A DNA stretch of 35,552 nucleotides from assembly GCA_030536575.1 (NCBI GenBank), contig JAUNPS010000042.1:1-35552 (forward strand). The letters run 5' to 3'. Numbering within the stretch: the first letter of the stretch is position 1; every line of letters begins with the position of its first letter. A program made the position numbers and the translations under genes. Below the pieces are notes generated by a model that saw nothing but the letters and a program-made list of their open reading frames with translations, did no database searches and was not told where the DNA came from. This document shows, piece after piece, positions 7,447 to 15,752 of the stretch. This DNA comes from Eubacteriales bacterium. GTDB taxonomy: Bacteria; Bacillota; Clostridia; Lachnospirales; Lachnospiraceae.

Positions 7447-8817
7447 TTACCGCCCCTGCCGTTCGTCCAGAATGTCCATAATGTCGCCGAGTCCCCGGTG
7501 CGTGGTCACGACCACCACATAATCCCCGACCCGCATCGTATCCTGCCCGCGGGGGATGATCATCTTTCCGCCCCGGTAAATACTGGCGATCAGCAGGTTA
7601 TCCTTCAGCTTCAGCTTCTCCAGCGGGGTATCCAGGATCGGCTCATTCTTCACCAGCTTGAACTCCAGGGCTTCCACCCGGTCCCCGACCAGATGATACA
7701 GGGTTTCCACGTTGCTGCCGATGGAATTTTTCATTGCCCGGACAAATCCGATGATATATTCCGCGGTAATGTATTTCGGGTAAATGATGCTGTCCAGATC
7801 CAGGGTCTCGATCACCTCATCGAAGGCCATTCCGTTAATCTTCGTAATGATTTTGGCCTTGGTCTTTTTCTTGGCAAACAGAGAGAGGAGCACATTTTCC
7901 TCGTCCATATTTGTCAGCGCCACGAAGGAATCCGTGTTCAGAAGCCCTTCTTCAATAAGCATGTTCTGCTCCACCGCGTCGGCGCAGATGATCGTAGCCT
8001 TGGGAAGGCTTTCACTCAGCTCTTCGCACCGCTTCCGGTCTTTTTCAATGATTTTCACATCAATACCCATATGAAGGAGCATCTCGGTCAGATAATAGGT
8101 CAGTTTGCCGCCGCCTACGATCATCGTATCCCATACCTGGTTCGTCTGGACTTTAATCTTTTTGAAAAACTGCGCCGCCGTTTTTGGCATGGCAATGATG
8201 GAGATCACGTCCTTTTCCCGCAGCTCAAATGTACCGGTGGGGATCACGACCTCCTCCCCGCGCTCCACGGCGCAGACCAGCACATCGCTGTGCAGCTTCG
8301 TCATAATCTCCCGCACCTCCATCTGGTGAAGGATGGAGCCGGGCTGAATCTTAAATTTTAAAAGCTCTACCCGGCCTTTGGCGAAGGTTTCGATCTTGAT
8401 CGCGCTGGGGAAGCGTAAAAGCCGCGCCATCTCGGCCGCCGCGGCCAGTTCGGGATTGATCACCATGGCAAGCCCCAGCTCTTCTTTTATGTAATTGCTC
8501 TCCTTACTGTATTCCGGGTTCCGGACTCTGGCAATGGTCTGGCAGTTTCCGGCTTTTTTCGCGATCAGGCAGCATAAGAGGTTCAATTCGTCGGAGCCGG
8601 TCACTGCGATCATCAGGTCGGCTTTTTCAATCCCGGCCTCCTCTAAAATCTTGTGGCTGCTCCCGCTTCCCACCACGCCCATGATATCCAGCTCCGTGGA
8701 TAAATCCTGAACCAGTTCATACTTTGTATCAATGACGGTAATGTCATTATTTTCTTTGCTTAACTGCTCTGCCAGGGCGGAACCGACTTTTCCGCACCCC
8801 ACAATAATGATATCCAT
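7447..8817 (-). CDS. trkA: Trk system potassium transporter regulatory subunit TrkA
   Basis: A 456-residue peripheral membrane protein with two RCK units, each a Rossmann NAD-binding domain followed by a TrkA_C domain. The first begins with IIIVGCGKVGSALA and the second with MIVGGGKLTYYL near residue 230. Such proteins bind NAD(H) or adenine nucleotides and gate TrkH. Length fits full-size two-RCK TrkA. An AGGAG site lies 7-8 nt before the ATG. It leads the operon trkA-trkH-amidohydrolase. A hairpin at 8846-8861 separates it from the tcdA stop. Confidence 0.95.
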   Translation of the reverse strand: MDIIIVGCGKVGSALAEQLSKENNDITVIDTKYELVQDLSTELDIMGVVGSGSSHKILEEAGIEKADLMIAVTGSDELNLLCCLIAKKAGNCQTIARVRNPEYSKESNYIKEELGLAMVINPELAAAAEMARLLRFPSAIKIETFAKGRVELLKFKIQPGSILHQMEVREIMTKLHSDVLVCAVERGEEVVIPTGTFELREKDVISIIAMPKTAAQFFKKIKVQTNQVWDTMIVGGGKLTYYLTEMLLHMGIDVKIIEKDRKRCEELSESLPKATIICADAVEQNMLIEEGLLNTDSFVALTNMDEENVLLSLFAKKKTKAKIITKINGMAFDEVIETLDLDSIIYPKYITAEYIIGFVRAMKNSIGSNVETLYHLVGDRVEALEFKLVKNEPILDTPLEKLKLKDNLLIASIYRGGKMIIPRGQDTMRVGDYVVVVTTHRGLGDIMDILDERQGR

Positions 8818-8841
8818 CTTTTCTCTCCTGTAAATGTCAAA

Positions 8842-8861
8842 ACTTGGCGGAATCTCCCGCC
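8842..8861 (-). terminator. Weak terminator-like hairpin after tcdA
   Basis: On the minus strand GGCGG, a 6-nt loop and CCGCC (8861 down to 8846) are followed by AAGTTTTG. The stem is short and the U-run interrupted, so read-through into trkA is likely. Confidence 0.4.
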
Positions 8862-8884
8862 GCTTCTACAAAATTCAATCTGAA

Positions 8885-9607
8885 TCATCCATCATAACTC
8901 GCAGCGCACAAATCTTTCACCACTTCCCCGGCCAGAATCAGCCCGGCCACCGAGGGCACAAAGGCCGCGCTTCCGGGGAGCGCGCGTTTTCCATCCTCCG
9001 CAATGGTCACGGAGGGCTTCCTGGGCGGTTCCTTCGAATAGACCACCTTCAGGCTTTCGATCCCTCTGGCTTTCAGCTCTTTTCGCATGACCTTCGCCAG
9101 GGGACAGACCGAGGTCTCATAGATATCCGCCACCTCGAAGGCGGTGGGATCCAGCTTATTCCCGGCTCCCATGGAGCTGATCACCGGCGTATTTGTCCGT
9201 TTGGCGCGGACAGCCAGTTCCAGCTTCGCCGTCACGGTATCCACGGCGTCGATCACATAGTCGTATTTCTCCAGCGGATACTGATCCGCATTTTCCGGAA
9301 GGTAAAAACAGTTATGGACTTCCACCACCGCTTCCGGGTTAATGTCCAGAATCCGTTCTCTCATCACTTCCGTCTTCGGCCTTCCGACCGTACTGTGCAG
9401 GGCAATGATCTGCCGGTTCAGATTCGACAGGCTGACCACGTCCTTATCAAATAATTCCAGATGCCCGACTCCGCAGCGGGCCAGGGCTTCTGCCGCAAAC
9501 CCGCCCACGCCGCCGATGCCGAACACGGCGACCCGTGCCTTTGCCAGCGTTTCCAGGGCTTCCTCCCCCAGAAGGAGGCCAAGCCTGCTAAACTGCTCCT
9601 GTGCCAT
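8885..9607 (-). CDS. tcdA: tRNA threonylcarbamoyladenosine dehydratase
   Basis: A 240-residue E1-like ATP-dependent enzyme. It matches TcdA (CsdL), which cyclises t6A at position 37 of ANN-decoding tRNAs into ct6A. The nucleotide-binding motif FGIGGVGGFAAE, the FDKDVVSLSNLNRQ segment and the YDYVIDAVDTVTAK segment are all characteristic. Length is normal for the shorter bacterial form. The ATG follows a GGAGG site 8 nt upstream, which lies within the 15-nt gap after the preceding small gene's stop, so the two form an operon driven from 10059-10087. Confidence 0.93.
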   Translation of the reverse strand: MAQEQFSRLGLLLGEEALETLAKARVAVFGIGGVGGFAAEALARCGVGHLELFDKDVVSLSNLNRQIIALHSTVGRPKTEVMRERILDINPEAVVEVHNCFYLPENADQYPLEKYDYVIDAVDTVTAKLELAVRAKRTNTPVISSMGAGNKLDPTAFEVADIYETSVCPLAKVMRKELKARGIESLKVVYSKEPPRKPSVTIAEDGKRALPGSAAFVPSVAGLILAGEVVKDLCAASYDG

Positions 9608-9622
9608 CCCGTTTTCCTCCGT

Positions 9623-10027
9623 CTACAGGCCCAGAATGGCTTCCGCGATCTTCGCCGCGTCTTCGATGCAGCCGTCGCAGGTGCGCAGCACTTTTTTCGT
9701 TTCCACACCCTTTAATTCCCGGCAGATGACCGAGCCGTTCATCTTTTCGAAGGTGTTCGTGATCTCTTTGGAAAGCTGGTAGGTCCTGGCTTTCGTGGGG
9801 TTTTCCGGGGTGCCGCTGCTGTTCTTCAGCCCGGCGAGAAGGATCGCTCCGGAAACGGCTCCGCAGGTACATTTCATCCCGCCCATCCCGGCGCCAAAGC
9901 CCTCCGAAACCTTAAATAAAGTGGCTTCGTCCATCCCTACGGCGTCTGCGAAGGCGCAGGCCACCGCCTGGGCGCAGTTCATTCCTTTTTTATGATTTTC
10001 CAGCGCTTTTTGCACTCTTTCCGTCAT
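9623..10027 (-). CDS. C_GCAxxG_C_C family (putative redox) protein
   Basis: A 134-residue protein with the family signature: NCAQAV near residue 17, GFGAGMGGMKCTCGAVSGA in the middle, and Cys pairs in VICREL and RTCDGC. Members are small cytosolic proteins with conserved cysteines thought to be redox-active or metal-binding; no reaction is established. I start it at ATG 10025-10027 because an AGGAG site lies 7 nt before it and a promoter lies upstream at 10059-10087; the frame stays open further upstream but would run through the promoter. It precedes tcdA by 15 bp. Confidence 0.88.
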   Translation of the reverse strand: MTERVQKALENHKKGMNCAQAVACAFADAVGMDEATLFKVSEGFGAGMGGMKCTCGAVSGAILLAGLKNSSGTPENPTKARTYQLSKEITNTFEKMNGSVICRELKGVETKKVLRTCDGCIEDAAKIAEAILGL

Positions 10028-10058
10028 AATAGTCTCCTTTTCGCGTTTACTGTAAGCT

Positions 10059-10087
10059 ATTATATAGCGTTTCTTCTTAAAAGACAA
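10059..10087 (-). promoter_or_regulatory. Promoter of the C_GCAxxG_C_C-tcdA operon
   Basis: Minus-strand TTGTCT (10082-10087) and TATAAT (10059-10064) are 17 nt apart. The expected transcription start is about 25 nt before ATG 10027. Confidence 0.65.
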
Positions 10088-10124
10088 TCGCATTTTTTTG
10101 TCTTTTTCGACAATCCGGGAAATG

Positions 10125-10165
10125 AAAAAAGGAAAAGAAAACCCGCCGGGTCTTTTCCCTTTTTT
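10125..10165 (-). terminator. Terminator of the MATE gene
   Basis: A hairpin with a GACCC/GGGTT core, extended by A-rich and T-rich arms, ends in TTTTTT on the minus strand shortly after the MATE stop at 10176. The symmetrical A/T arms would also let it work from the other direction. Confidence 0.7.
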
Positions 10166-10175
10166 GATGCTCTTT

Positions 10176-11585
10176 TTATTTCTTTCCTGCAAATTTCGGA
10201 AGCCGCCGCGTGATCCGCGCCATAGTCTCCTGGGTGGAGCCCGTCGATGTTCCAAAGCGCCGGTCCTGCTGGCGCATCACATAAAAATACATACCGATCA
10301 GGAGCGACCCCGCCAGCACCCAGGCCATGGGACTTGCCATGCAGGCCCCCGCATAGCTGTGCATCCCGGCCGCAATGACGGCAGTCACGCCTCTTCCAAC
10401 CATCTCCGCGATACCCGCAGTCATCGGAAGGAGCCCATAGCCAAGGCCCTGAATACCATTCCGGTAAAGGTTCACGCATACCAGCGGAATGAAGAACGCG
10501 CTGACACATTTCAGATAGATATCCACGTAACCCATCACTTCCTCCAGCCCTTCGGAAATGAACAGCGGCGTCAGGTTCTTGCCAAAGGCGGCGATAAAAA
10601 GCCCGGTCACGACAGCGTAGGCGCAGCCCATCAGAAGGCCCGCGTTAAAGCCCTGCCGGATACGCTTCACCTTTCCGGCGCCTACATTCTGGGCCGCATA
10701 GGTGGCAATGGCAGTTCCCAGGGCCACATAAGCCTGGGTAACGATCTGCTCGATCTTGCTCGCCGCGGTAAAGGCCGCTACCGCCGTAGACCCCAGCAGG
10801 TTCAGCGCCCACTGTACCATCATGGAGCCAAGGGCCGTGATAGAATACTGGAAGGCCATCGGGAAGCCGATCTTCATCTGAATCTTCGCCACATGCCAGT
10901 CAAAACGCCAGTCGTCTCTCGTAAGCTTCAGGGCCGGCACCTTTTTCCAGATATAAACCAGGCACAAAAGCCCGGATATCCCCTGGGAGATCACGGTGGC
11001 ATAAGCGGCTCCGGCCGCACCCAGATGGAACACGATAATCAGGAGCAGATCCAGGGCAATGTTTAACAGCGCCGACAAAATCAGGAAATACAAGGGCGTC
11101 TTACTGTTCCCCAAGGCACGCAGGATACTGGAGAGCAGGTTATAAAGCACCTGAGCAAAAATCCCGGCGCAGATAATCATAATATAAGAATAAGCGTCCG
11201 CAAAAATGTCATCCGGCGTGTTCAGCAGATTCAGCAGGGAACGCATCCCGGCCATACTGATAATGGTCATAATCACAGACACAATCACAGACAGGATCGC
11301 CGCGGAACCTACGGTCTTTCGCATGCCGCGCATGTCGCCCGCCCCAAAGCGCTGGGAGGTCAGGACGGTAAAGCCCGTGGTCATCCCCATCAGAAAACCG
11401 ATGATCAGGAAACTGATGGTGCCCGTCGCGCCGACGCCTGCCAGGGCCTTTGTCCCGACAAATTTCCCGACGATTACGGTGTCCACCATGCTGTAAAACT
11501 GCTGGAATACATTGCCTATAAAGACCGGTATCGTAAAGTTCAGTAAAATTCTCCCCGGCCTGCCCGTTGTCATATCTCTTTCCAT
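10176..11585 (-). CDS. MATE-family multidrug/sodium-coupled efflux transporter
   Basis: A 469-residue membrane protein with 12 predicted helices in two related halves, each starting with a MATE-type segment (NFTIPVFIGNVFQQFYSMVDTV in the first, broken here only for description; FPMAFQYSITALGSMMVQ in the second). MATE proteins export cationic drugs or metabolites using sodium or proton gradients; the substrate is not predictable. It has its own promoter (11646-11673) and terminator (10125-10165), so it is monocistronic. No regulator gene is adjacent. Confidence 0.93.
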   Translation of the reverse strand: MERDMTTGRPGRILLNFTIPVFIGNVFQQFYSMVDTVIVGKFVGTKALAGVGATGTISFLIIGFLMGMTTGFTVLTSQRFGAGDMRGMRKTVGSAAILSVIVSVIMTIISMAGMRSLLNLLNTPDDIFADAYSYIMIICAGIFAQVLYNLLSSILRALGNSKTPLYFLILSALLNIALDLLLIIVFHLGAAGAAYATVISQGISGLLCLVYIWKKVPALKLTRDDWRFDWHVAKIQMKIGFPMAFQYSITALGSMMVQWALNLLGSTAVAAFTAASKIEQIVTQAYVALGTAIATYAAQNVGAGKVKRIRQGFNAGLLMGCAYAVVTGLFIAAFGKNLTPLFISEGLEEVMGYVDIYLKCVSAFFIPLVCVNLYRNGIQGLGYGLLPMTAGIAEMVGRGVTAVIAAGMHSYAGACMASPMAWVLAGSLLIGMYFYVMRQQDRRFGTSTGSTQETMARITRRLPKFAGKK

Positions 11586-11645
11586 CTGTCCTCTGCCTCT
11601 CGTCCTTTTTCTGTTCTTTGCTGATCACGAAAATTATCATAGCAC

Positions 11646-11673
11646 ATCATAGCACAACGGCAGTAGAAGTCAA
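11646..11673 (-). promoter_or_regulatory. Promoter of the MATE gene
   Basis: Minus-strand TTGACT (11668-11673) and TATGAT (11646-11651) are 16 nt apart, with an extended TG one base before the -10. The ten-base word GTGCTATGAT occurs twice in tandem here, so a second -10 could be used about 11 nt downstream. Confidence 0.55.
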
Positions 11674-11691
11674 TATGGCAAAAAAAGAAAA

Positions 11692-12537
11692 TTATTTCTC
11701 CAAAACGACGATTTTATTGTACGGAATTTCTATGCCCTCCCGCTCGAACGCTTTCTTGATCTCCAGGCGGGCGTCGCTGCATGCCCCGAAGTTTTCCGCA
11801 ATGGTTTTTGTCCACATACTGGCCCGCAGAACAATCCCGCTGTCCCCAAAATCCTCCACGAAAACCCGGACTTTTTCCACGCCTGCCGCTTTTTGCTCTT
11901 CGGTGCGGGTATCGTAAAACAGCGGGTGATCACCGATGGCGCGGGCCATGATTTTCATTGCCTTCTCCAGGTCGCTTTCATAGGCAACGCTGACGTTGAT
12001 CACCGCGGAAGCGCCGCTGTCAGAAAAATCTGCGTTTTCAATCTTCTCTTTGCTCATCTCGGAATTTGGGATGATGATACGGCTGTTCGTAAAGGTGCGG
12101 ATGATCGTGTGGCGCAAGGTAATGTCTTCGATCCAGCCGGTGATATCATTGTCCAGTAGGTGCACCCGGTCGCCCACCTGGAACGGATGGAAAATGGCGA
12201 TAATCATCCCGCTGATCAGGTTTCCGAAAGATTCCTGGGCCGCAAGACCAATGACGACCGCCACGATTCCGGAGCCTGCAAGGACGGTCTGGGTGAAGTT
12301 TGACATGCCTGGAATCAGGGCAATGATCTGGACAATGCCAATGACCCAGACAAGGCCTGTCAAAAAGCTTTTCAGAAATTTTAAATTCAGGTTCCGGGGA
12401 TTTTTCGTCCGGTCGAAGGCGCGGTTGATCAGGCGGACAGCCACGTAGGTCAGGGCCAAAAGGAAGGCGGCTTCAAAAATAATCACGAGCCATTTCATTT
12501 CAGACAGCCCGGAAAAAAAGTTCGTAATGGTTTTCAT
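11692..12537 (-). CDS. Small-conductance mechanosensitive channel (MscS family)
   Basis: A 281-residue MscS-type channel that opens under membrane tension to release solutes during osmotic downshock. Three N-terminal membrane segments are followed by the pore helix region (GSGIVAVVIGLAAQESFGN), then GMIIAIFHPFQVGDRV leading into the beta domain and the C-terminal alpha/beta domain. I start at ATG 12535-12537, which has AAAGGA 7 nt upstream; the frame extends 17 codons further but that part overlaps the TATAAT at 12577-12582. It has its own promoter. Confidence 0.92.
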   Translation of the reverse strand: MKTITNFFSGLSEMKWLVIIFEAAFLLALTYVAVRLINRAFDRTKNPRNLNLKFLKSFLTGLVWVIGIVQIIALIPGMSNFTQTVLAGSGIVAVVIGLAAQESFGNLISGMIIAIFHPFQVGDRVHLLDNDITGWIEDITLRHTIIRTFTNSRIIIPNSEMSKEKIENADFSDSGASAVINVSVAYESDLEKAMKIMARAIGDHPLFYDTRTEEQKAAGVEKVRVFVEDFGDSGIVLRASMWTKTIAENFGACSDARLEIKKAFEREGIEIPYNKIVVLEK

Positions 12538-12576
12538 TCTGGTTTCCTTTCTGAGGTTCTTCTTTCGCAGGCCTTT

Positions 12577-12605
12577 ATTATAGCTCATCTGACGAAAAAA
12601 CGGAA
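12577..12605 (-). promoter_or_regulatory. Likely promoter of the MscS gene
   Basis: A perfect TATAAT is at 12577-12582; the -35 candidate TTCCGT (12600-12605) at 17 nt is weak and overlaps the terminator of the upstream gene. The position excludes the longer upstream start for the channel. Confidence 0.5.
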
Positions 12606-12625
12606 GGAATTTTTCGTTCCTTCCG
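12594..12625 (-). terminator. Terminator of the BIG2 protein gene, displaced by a repeat insertion
   Basis: On the minus strand CGGAAGGAA (12617-12625) pairs perfectly with TTCCTTCCG (12601-12609), followed by TTTTTT. It is now about 160 nt from the stop at 12785 because the 142-bp element lies between; removing that element and one target copy puts it about 10 nt after the stop. Confidence 0.85.
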
Positions 12626-12640
12626 CTTTTCGGATTATTC

Positions 12641-12782
12641 GTTACTATTCAGGCAGTACCTGAGCACTTAGCTGCTCAGGTACGTAAGAGCGTGATTCAG
12701 GTGTGAACAGGCTCTTTTGCGAAGCAAAACTTAAAATGAGCCTGTGAATCGTTACTGGAACGAGGTACGAGTGAACAGTAGC
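12641..12782. mobile_element. 142-bp MITE-like foldback element, copy 2 (inverted relative to copy 1)
   Basis: Reverse complement of 4224-4365 with 8 differences and no indel. It is flanked by perfect 8-bp direct repeats GATTATTC (12633-12640 and 12783-12790), a clear target-site duplication. The right copy contains the stop codon (12785-12787) of the adjacent BIG2 gene, so the insertion left the protein intact but separated it from its terminator. In this copy ACAGGCTC/GAGCCTGT form a perfect stem around the TTTTGC/GCAAAA hairpin, and TACCTGAGCA/TGCTCAGGTA form another. No ORF. Confidence 0.9.
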
Positions 12783-12784
12783 GA

Positions 12785-13456
12785 TTATTCTGCGATGCAG
12801 AATTCTGTATTATACTTACTGTACAGCTTTGTCCCGGTTTTGGTAACCTGATATGCCCGCACGGAATAACCGCCCAGCCTTTCGCCTTCCAGAACGCAGG
12901 TTGTATTTTTCGCGCCCCGTATCCGCTTCACGAGTTTTTTCGTCCCTTTGGCGGAATCGGTATAATAGACATAATACCCATCCGCGCCGCGCACCTTGTC
13001 CCAGTACAGCGTTGTCTCTTCACCGGCTTTCACCGGCTGCGCCGGATCGGGCGGATCCTGATTCACTTCAAATGTGTAGGTGATTCCATACAGCATGCCC
13101 GGACTTCTTTTCTGGAAAGCGCTCTTCTCTACCTTCACCGCACATTTCAGAATCCTTCCGTCGGTTCTGGCCGTGATCACTGCGTTTCCAGCCTTCTCGC
13201 CGTAGACCATCACGCCGCCGCTTCCATTTTTCCCGATGGTTTCCAGCCGCACAACCTTCGATTTGTTTACCGACCACTTCACTTTTTTCGCATTCTTGAT
13301 CGTCAGCTTTTTCCGTGTGCCTGCCTCTAACGTCAACTGTTTTTTCGAAAGCGAAGGCGCCGTTTCCTTAGCGGACGCGCCGCTTAACAAACAAGCCCAG
13401 GTCAGACAGATCAGCAGCAGCGTCCAAATTCCTTTGATTCCTGTTTTCTTCTTCAT
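12785..13456 (-). CDS. Secreted BIG2-domain plus Fn3-like protein
   Basis: A 223-residue exported protein. The N-terminus is a signal peptide (basic KKK start, hydrophobic core, probable cleavage after SGASA). Residues about 35-110 form a bacterial Ig-like group 2 domain (KQLTLEAGTRKKLTI, then KAGNAVITARTD). Residues about 140-220 look like a fibronectin-III-type domain (LYWDKVRGADGYYVYYTD). Such proteins sit on the cell surface or are shed and usually bind other surface proteins or glycans. No anchor motif is visible. AAGGAGG lies before the ATG behind a strong leader stem-loop (13475-13532). The stop codon lies within the target duplication of the repeat insertion. Confidence 0.8.
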   Translation of the reverse strand: MKKKTGIKGIWTLLLICLTWACLLSGASAKETAPSLSKKQLTLEAGTRKKLTIKNAKKVKWSVNKSKVVRLETIGKNGSGGVMVYGEKAGNAVITARTDGRILKCAVKVEKSAFQKRSPGMLYGITYTFEVNQDPPDPAQPVKAGEETTLYWDKVRGADGYYVYYTDSAKGTKKLVKRIRGAKNTTCVLEGERLGGYSVRAYQVTKTGTKLYSKYNTEFCIAE

Positions 13457-13474
13457 CGCAGTTCCTCCTTTATT

Positions 13475-13532
13475 CCCGCGGTCAGCGAGCCAAGCCGCCG
13501 CATTCGTGCGGATATTTGGCGGCTGCCGCGGG
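13475..13532 (-). promoter_or_regulatory. Structured leader ahead of the BIG2 gene
   Basis: Read on the minus strand, CCCGCGG (13526-13532) pairs with CCGCGGG (13475-13481), and inside it AGCCGCC (13518-13524) pairs with GGCGGCT (13493-13499). The nested stem-loop ends 4 nt before the AAGGAGG site, so it may protect the mRNA end or modulate translation. It does not match a riboswitch class I know. Confidence 0.55.
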
Positions 13533-13600
13533 GTATTTGATTTATCTGATAACTTTAAAACGATTGGAACTGCCTGTTTGTTACATGATTGGAAAAATTT

Positions 13601-15733
13601 TTACATGGATTTCCGCTCTGCGATCTCTGCCATCTTCGCGGCGTTCAGACGGGTATCCCCGTGTACGCGGCTGTAGGACAGATAGCCGTTCATCCGGTCG
13701 ATCTTCGTCAGGTTGCGGGAACCGCATTTCGGGCACACATCCATTTCCAGCTCCTGATGGCCGCAGTCGTCGCAATAGGCCAGGGAGAGGTTTACGCCCT
13801 CGTAATAGCCCAGATCCATCGCTCTGCGGATCAGGCTCTTAATGGCCTCGATGTTATAGTCGATGGGGTAACGGACGTACTGGATCTTTCCGCCGTTGCA
13901 CAGTTCCCAGAAGCGTCCTTCCAGATCCTGTTTCTGGATCGGGGTCAGGTCTTCGGTCACATGACAGTGGAAGCTGTTGCTCACGTAGGGGCGGTCGGAG
14001 ACGTTCTCGACGATGCCGTACATTTTCCGGAACTGCTCCACCTGCAGGCCGCAGAGGCTTTCCGCCGGGGTGCCGTAGATGGCGTACAGCCAGCCGTCTT
14101 CTTCTTTAAAAGCATTGACCTTCTTGTTAATGTATTCCAGGACTTCCAGGGCGAACTGGCCGTCTTCCGCAATGGATTTTCCGTTATAAAGCTCCTGCAG
14201 TTCGTTCAGAGCCGTGATGCCGAAGGAAGCGGTCATGGGCTTTAAGAGCTTTTTAATGCGTTCCTGGGGTTTTAAATGGCCGCCATAGAAGCCGCCTTCG
14301 CAGTAGGCCAGCGGGTTCGTGGAGGCCTTCATGGCTCCCAGGTATTCATAGGTTCTCTTATGGAGTCCGCGGATCATTTCCAGGTAATAGTCCAGCACTT
14401 CATAGAAGTCCCGGCTCTCCGCGCGGGATTTCGCCAGGATCATCGGAAGATGGAGACTGACCGCGCCCACGTTAAAGCGGCCTACGAATACAGGCTTGTC
14501 GTCTTCGTCCGCCGGATACATGCCGCCGCGCTCGTACCAGGGACTCAGGAATGCCCGGCAGCCCATAGGGCTGATGACTTTGCCGTAGCGTTTGTACATG
14601 CTGGAAATGTAGCCTTTTCCGGTCATGGACAGCCAGTCCGGATACATGGTCTTGGCGGAGCAGGCAACCCCGGCTTCGAAGACGTCTTCGCTGGGTTTGC
14701 CGACGCCGTGCAGGTTTTCGTCATACAGAAAGACGATCTTGGGGAAGAGCACCGGCTTTTTATTCCCCGGTTTTCCCTGGCCGATGCGGTGCACGTTCAG
14801 CAGGGAGATGGAGGCCATCTTTTCGAAACGCGCAGTGCCCAGGCCGATGGTCACAGTTACGAAGGGATAATCGCCTCTGGAGGAGCCGACCGTATTCAGT
14901 TTGTATTCAATTCCCTGCCAGCCCTGTTCGAAGTCCCGCTGTACCTTGTCCATGGCGTATTTTTCGGCCATCTCGTCGGCTTTTTCCCAGTCGGGATCCA
15001 CGTATTTTTTGAATTCGGCTTTGTATTTCACGTAGCTTTTTTCGGCATAGGGCCCCAGGACTTTATCGACTTCCGGGACAGTGAAGCCGCCGTACTGCTG
15101 GGCGGCGGTGCTCAAGATGATATCGCCCATGACGTCGAATGCGGTGTCCAGGGTTTTCGGCTCATTGTACCAGACGTTTCCCATTTCAAAGCCGCCGCTT
15201 AAAACGTTTGCAACGTCGAAGAGACAGCAGTTCATCGTGTCCAGGCGGGCGGACTGGTCGTGGATGTAGATGTAGCCGTCCTTACAAGCCTGGAGCTCGC
15301 TGCGGTTCATGAAGAATTTCCGGTAGAGCTCTTTGTTCAGTTCGTTGAAGATCAGGCTGCGCTTGGTGGCGACGAGGGCGCTGTCGGTGTTGGCGTTGCT
15401 CTTGTCGCCGATGTAGCGGATGGACTGGCTTTTTGTGTAGACTTCGTCCATCATGTGGATGAAGTCGAGTTTGTAGTTGCGGTAGTCGCGGTAGCTTTTG
15501 GCTACGGCGGGGTTGACCTGCTCCAGGGCGCCTTCGACGATGTTGTGCATTTCCTGGATGGTGATGCCTTCGCGGCCCAGGGAGGCGGCGCGGTCTTTGG
15601 CGTACTGGCAGATGAAATCTATTTCCTGGTCGGAGAATTCGTAGAGGATGCGGGCGGCGGATTTGTTAATGGCCGCAATGATCTTCTCTACGTTAAATTC
15701 TTCCTGGGTGCCGTCTTTTTTGATTACGTACAT
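13601..15733 (-). CDS. nrdD: Anaerobic (class III) ribonucleoside-triphosphate reductase
   Basis: A 710-residue glycyl-radical enzyme that makes deoxyribonucleotides from NTPs without oxygen. An ATP-cone allosteric domain forms the start (VIKKDGTQEEFNVEKIIAAI). The body is the ten-stranded barrel, and the C-terminus has a CxxC...CxxC zinc site (CDDCG, CPKCG) followed by the glycyl-radical segment RMNGYLS. I start at ATG 15731-15733, since AAAGGAGG lies 10 nt before it; a start 8 codons upstream would place the ribosome site inside the gene. NrdD needs the radical-SAM activase NrdG, usually encoded next to it; none is visible here. A promoter overlaps an NrdR-like site at 15753-15764. Confidence 0.96.
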   Translation of the reverse strand: MYVIKKDGTQEEFNVEKIIAAINKSAARILYEFSDQEIDFICQYAKDRAASLGREGITIQEMHNIVEGALEQVNPAVAKSYRDYRNYKLDFIHMMDEVYTKSQSIRYIGDKSNANTDSALVATKRSLIFNELNKELYRKFFMNRSELQACKDGYIYIHDQSARLDTMNCCLFDVANVLSGGFEMGNVWYNEPKTLDTAFDVMGDIILSTAAQQYGGFTVPEVDKVLGPYAEKSYVKYKAEFKKYVDPDWEKADEMAEKYAMDKVQRDFEQGWQGIEYKLNTVGSSRGDYPFVTVTIGLGTARFEKMASISLLNVHRIGQGKPGNKKPVLFPKIVFLYDENLHGVGKPSEDVFEAGVACSAKTMYPDWLSMTGKGYISSMYKRYGKVISPMGCRAFLSPWYERGGMYPADEDDKPVFVGRFNVGAVSLHLPMILAKSRAESRDFYEVLDYYLEMIRGLHKRTYEYLGAMKASTNPLAYCEGGFYGGHLKPQERIKKLLKPMTASFGITALNELQELYNGKSIAEDGQFALEVLEYINKKVNAFKEEDGWLYAIYGTPAESLCGLQVEQFRKMYGIVENVSDRPYVSNSFHCHVTEDLTPIQKQDLEGRFWELCNGGKIQYVRYPIDYNIEAIKSLIRRAMDLGYYEGVNLSLAYCDDCGHQELEMDVCPKCGSRNLTKIDRMNGYLSYSRVHGDTRLNAAKMAEIAERKSM

Positions 15734-15752
15734 CTGTGGGAGTCCTCCTTTT

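Noticed and set aside
12785-13456. Gene disruption by the repeat at its 3' end
   Set aside because: The target duplication restores the stop codon, so the reading frame is complete.
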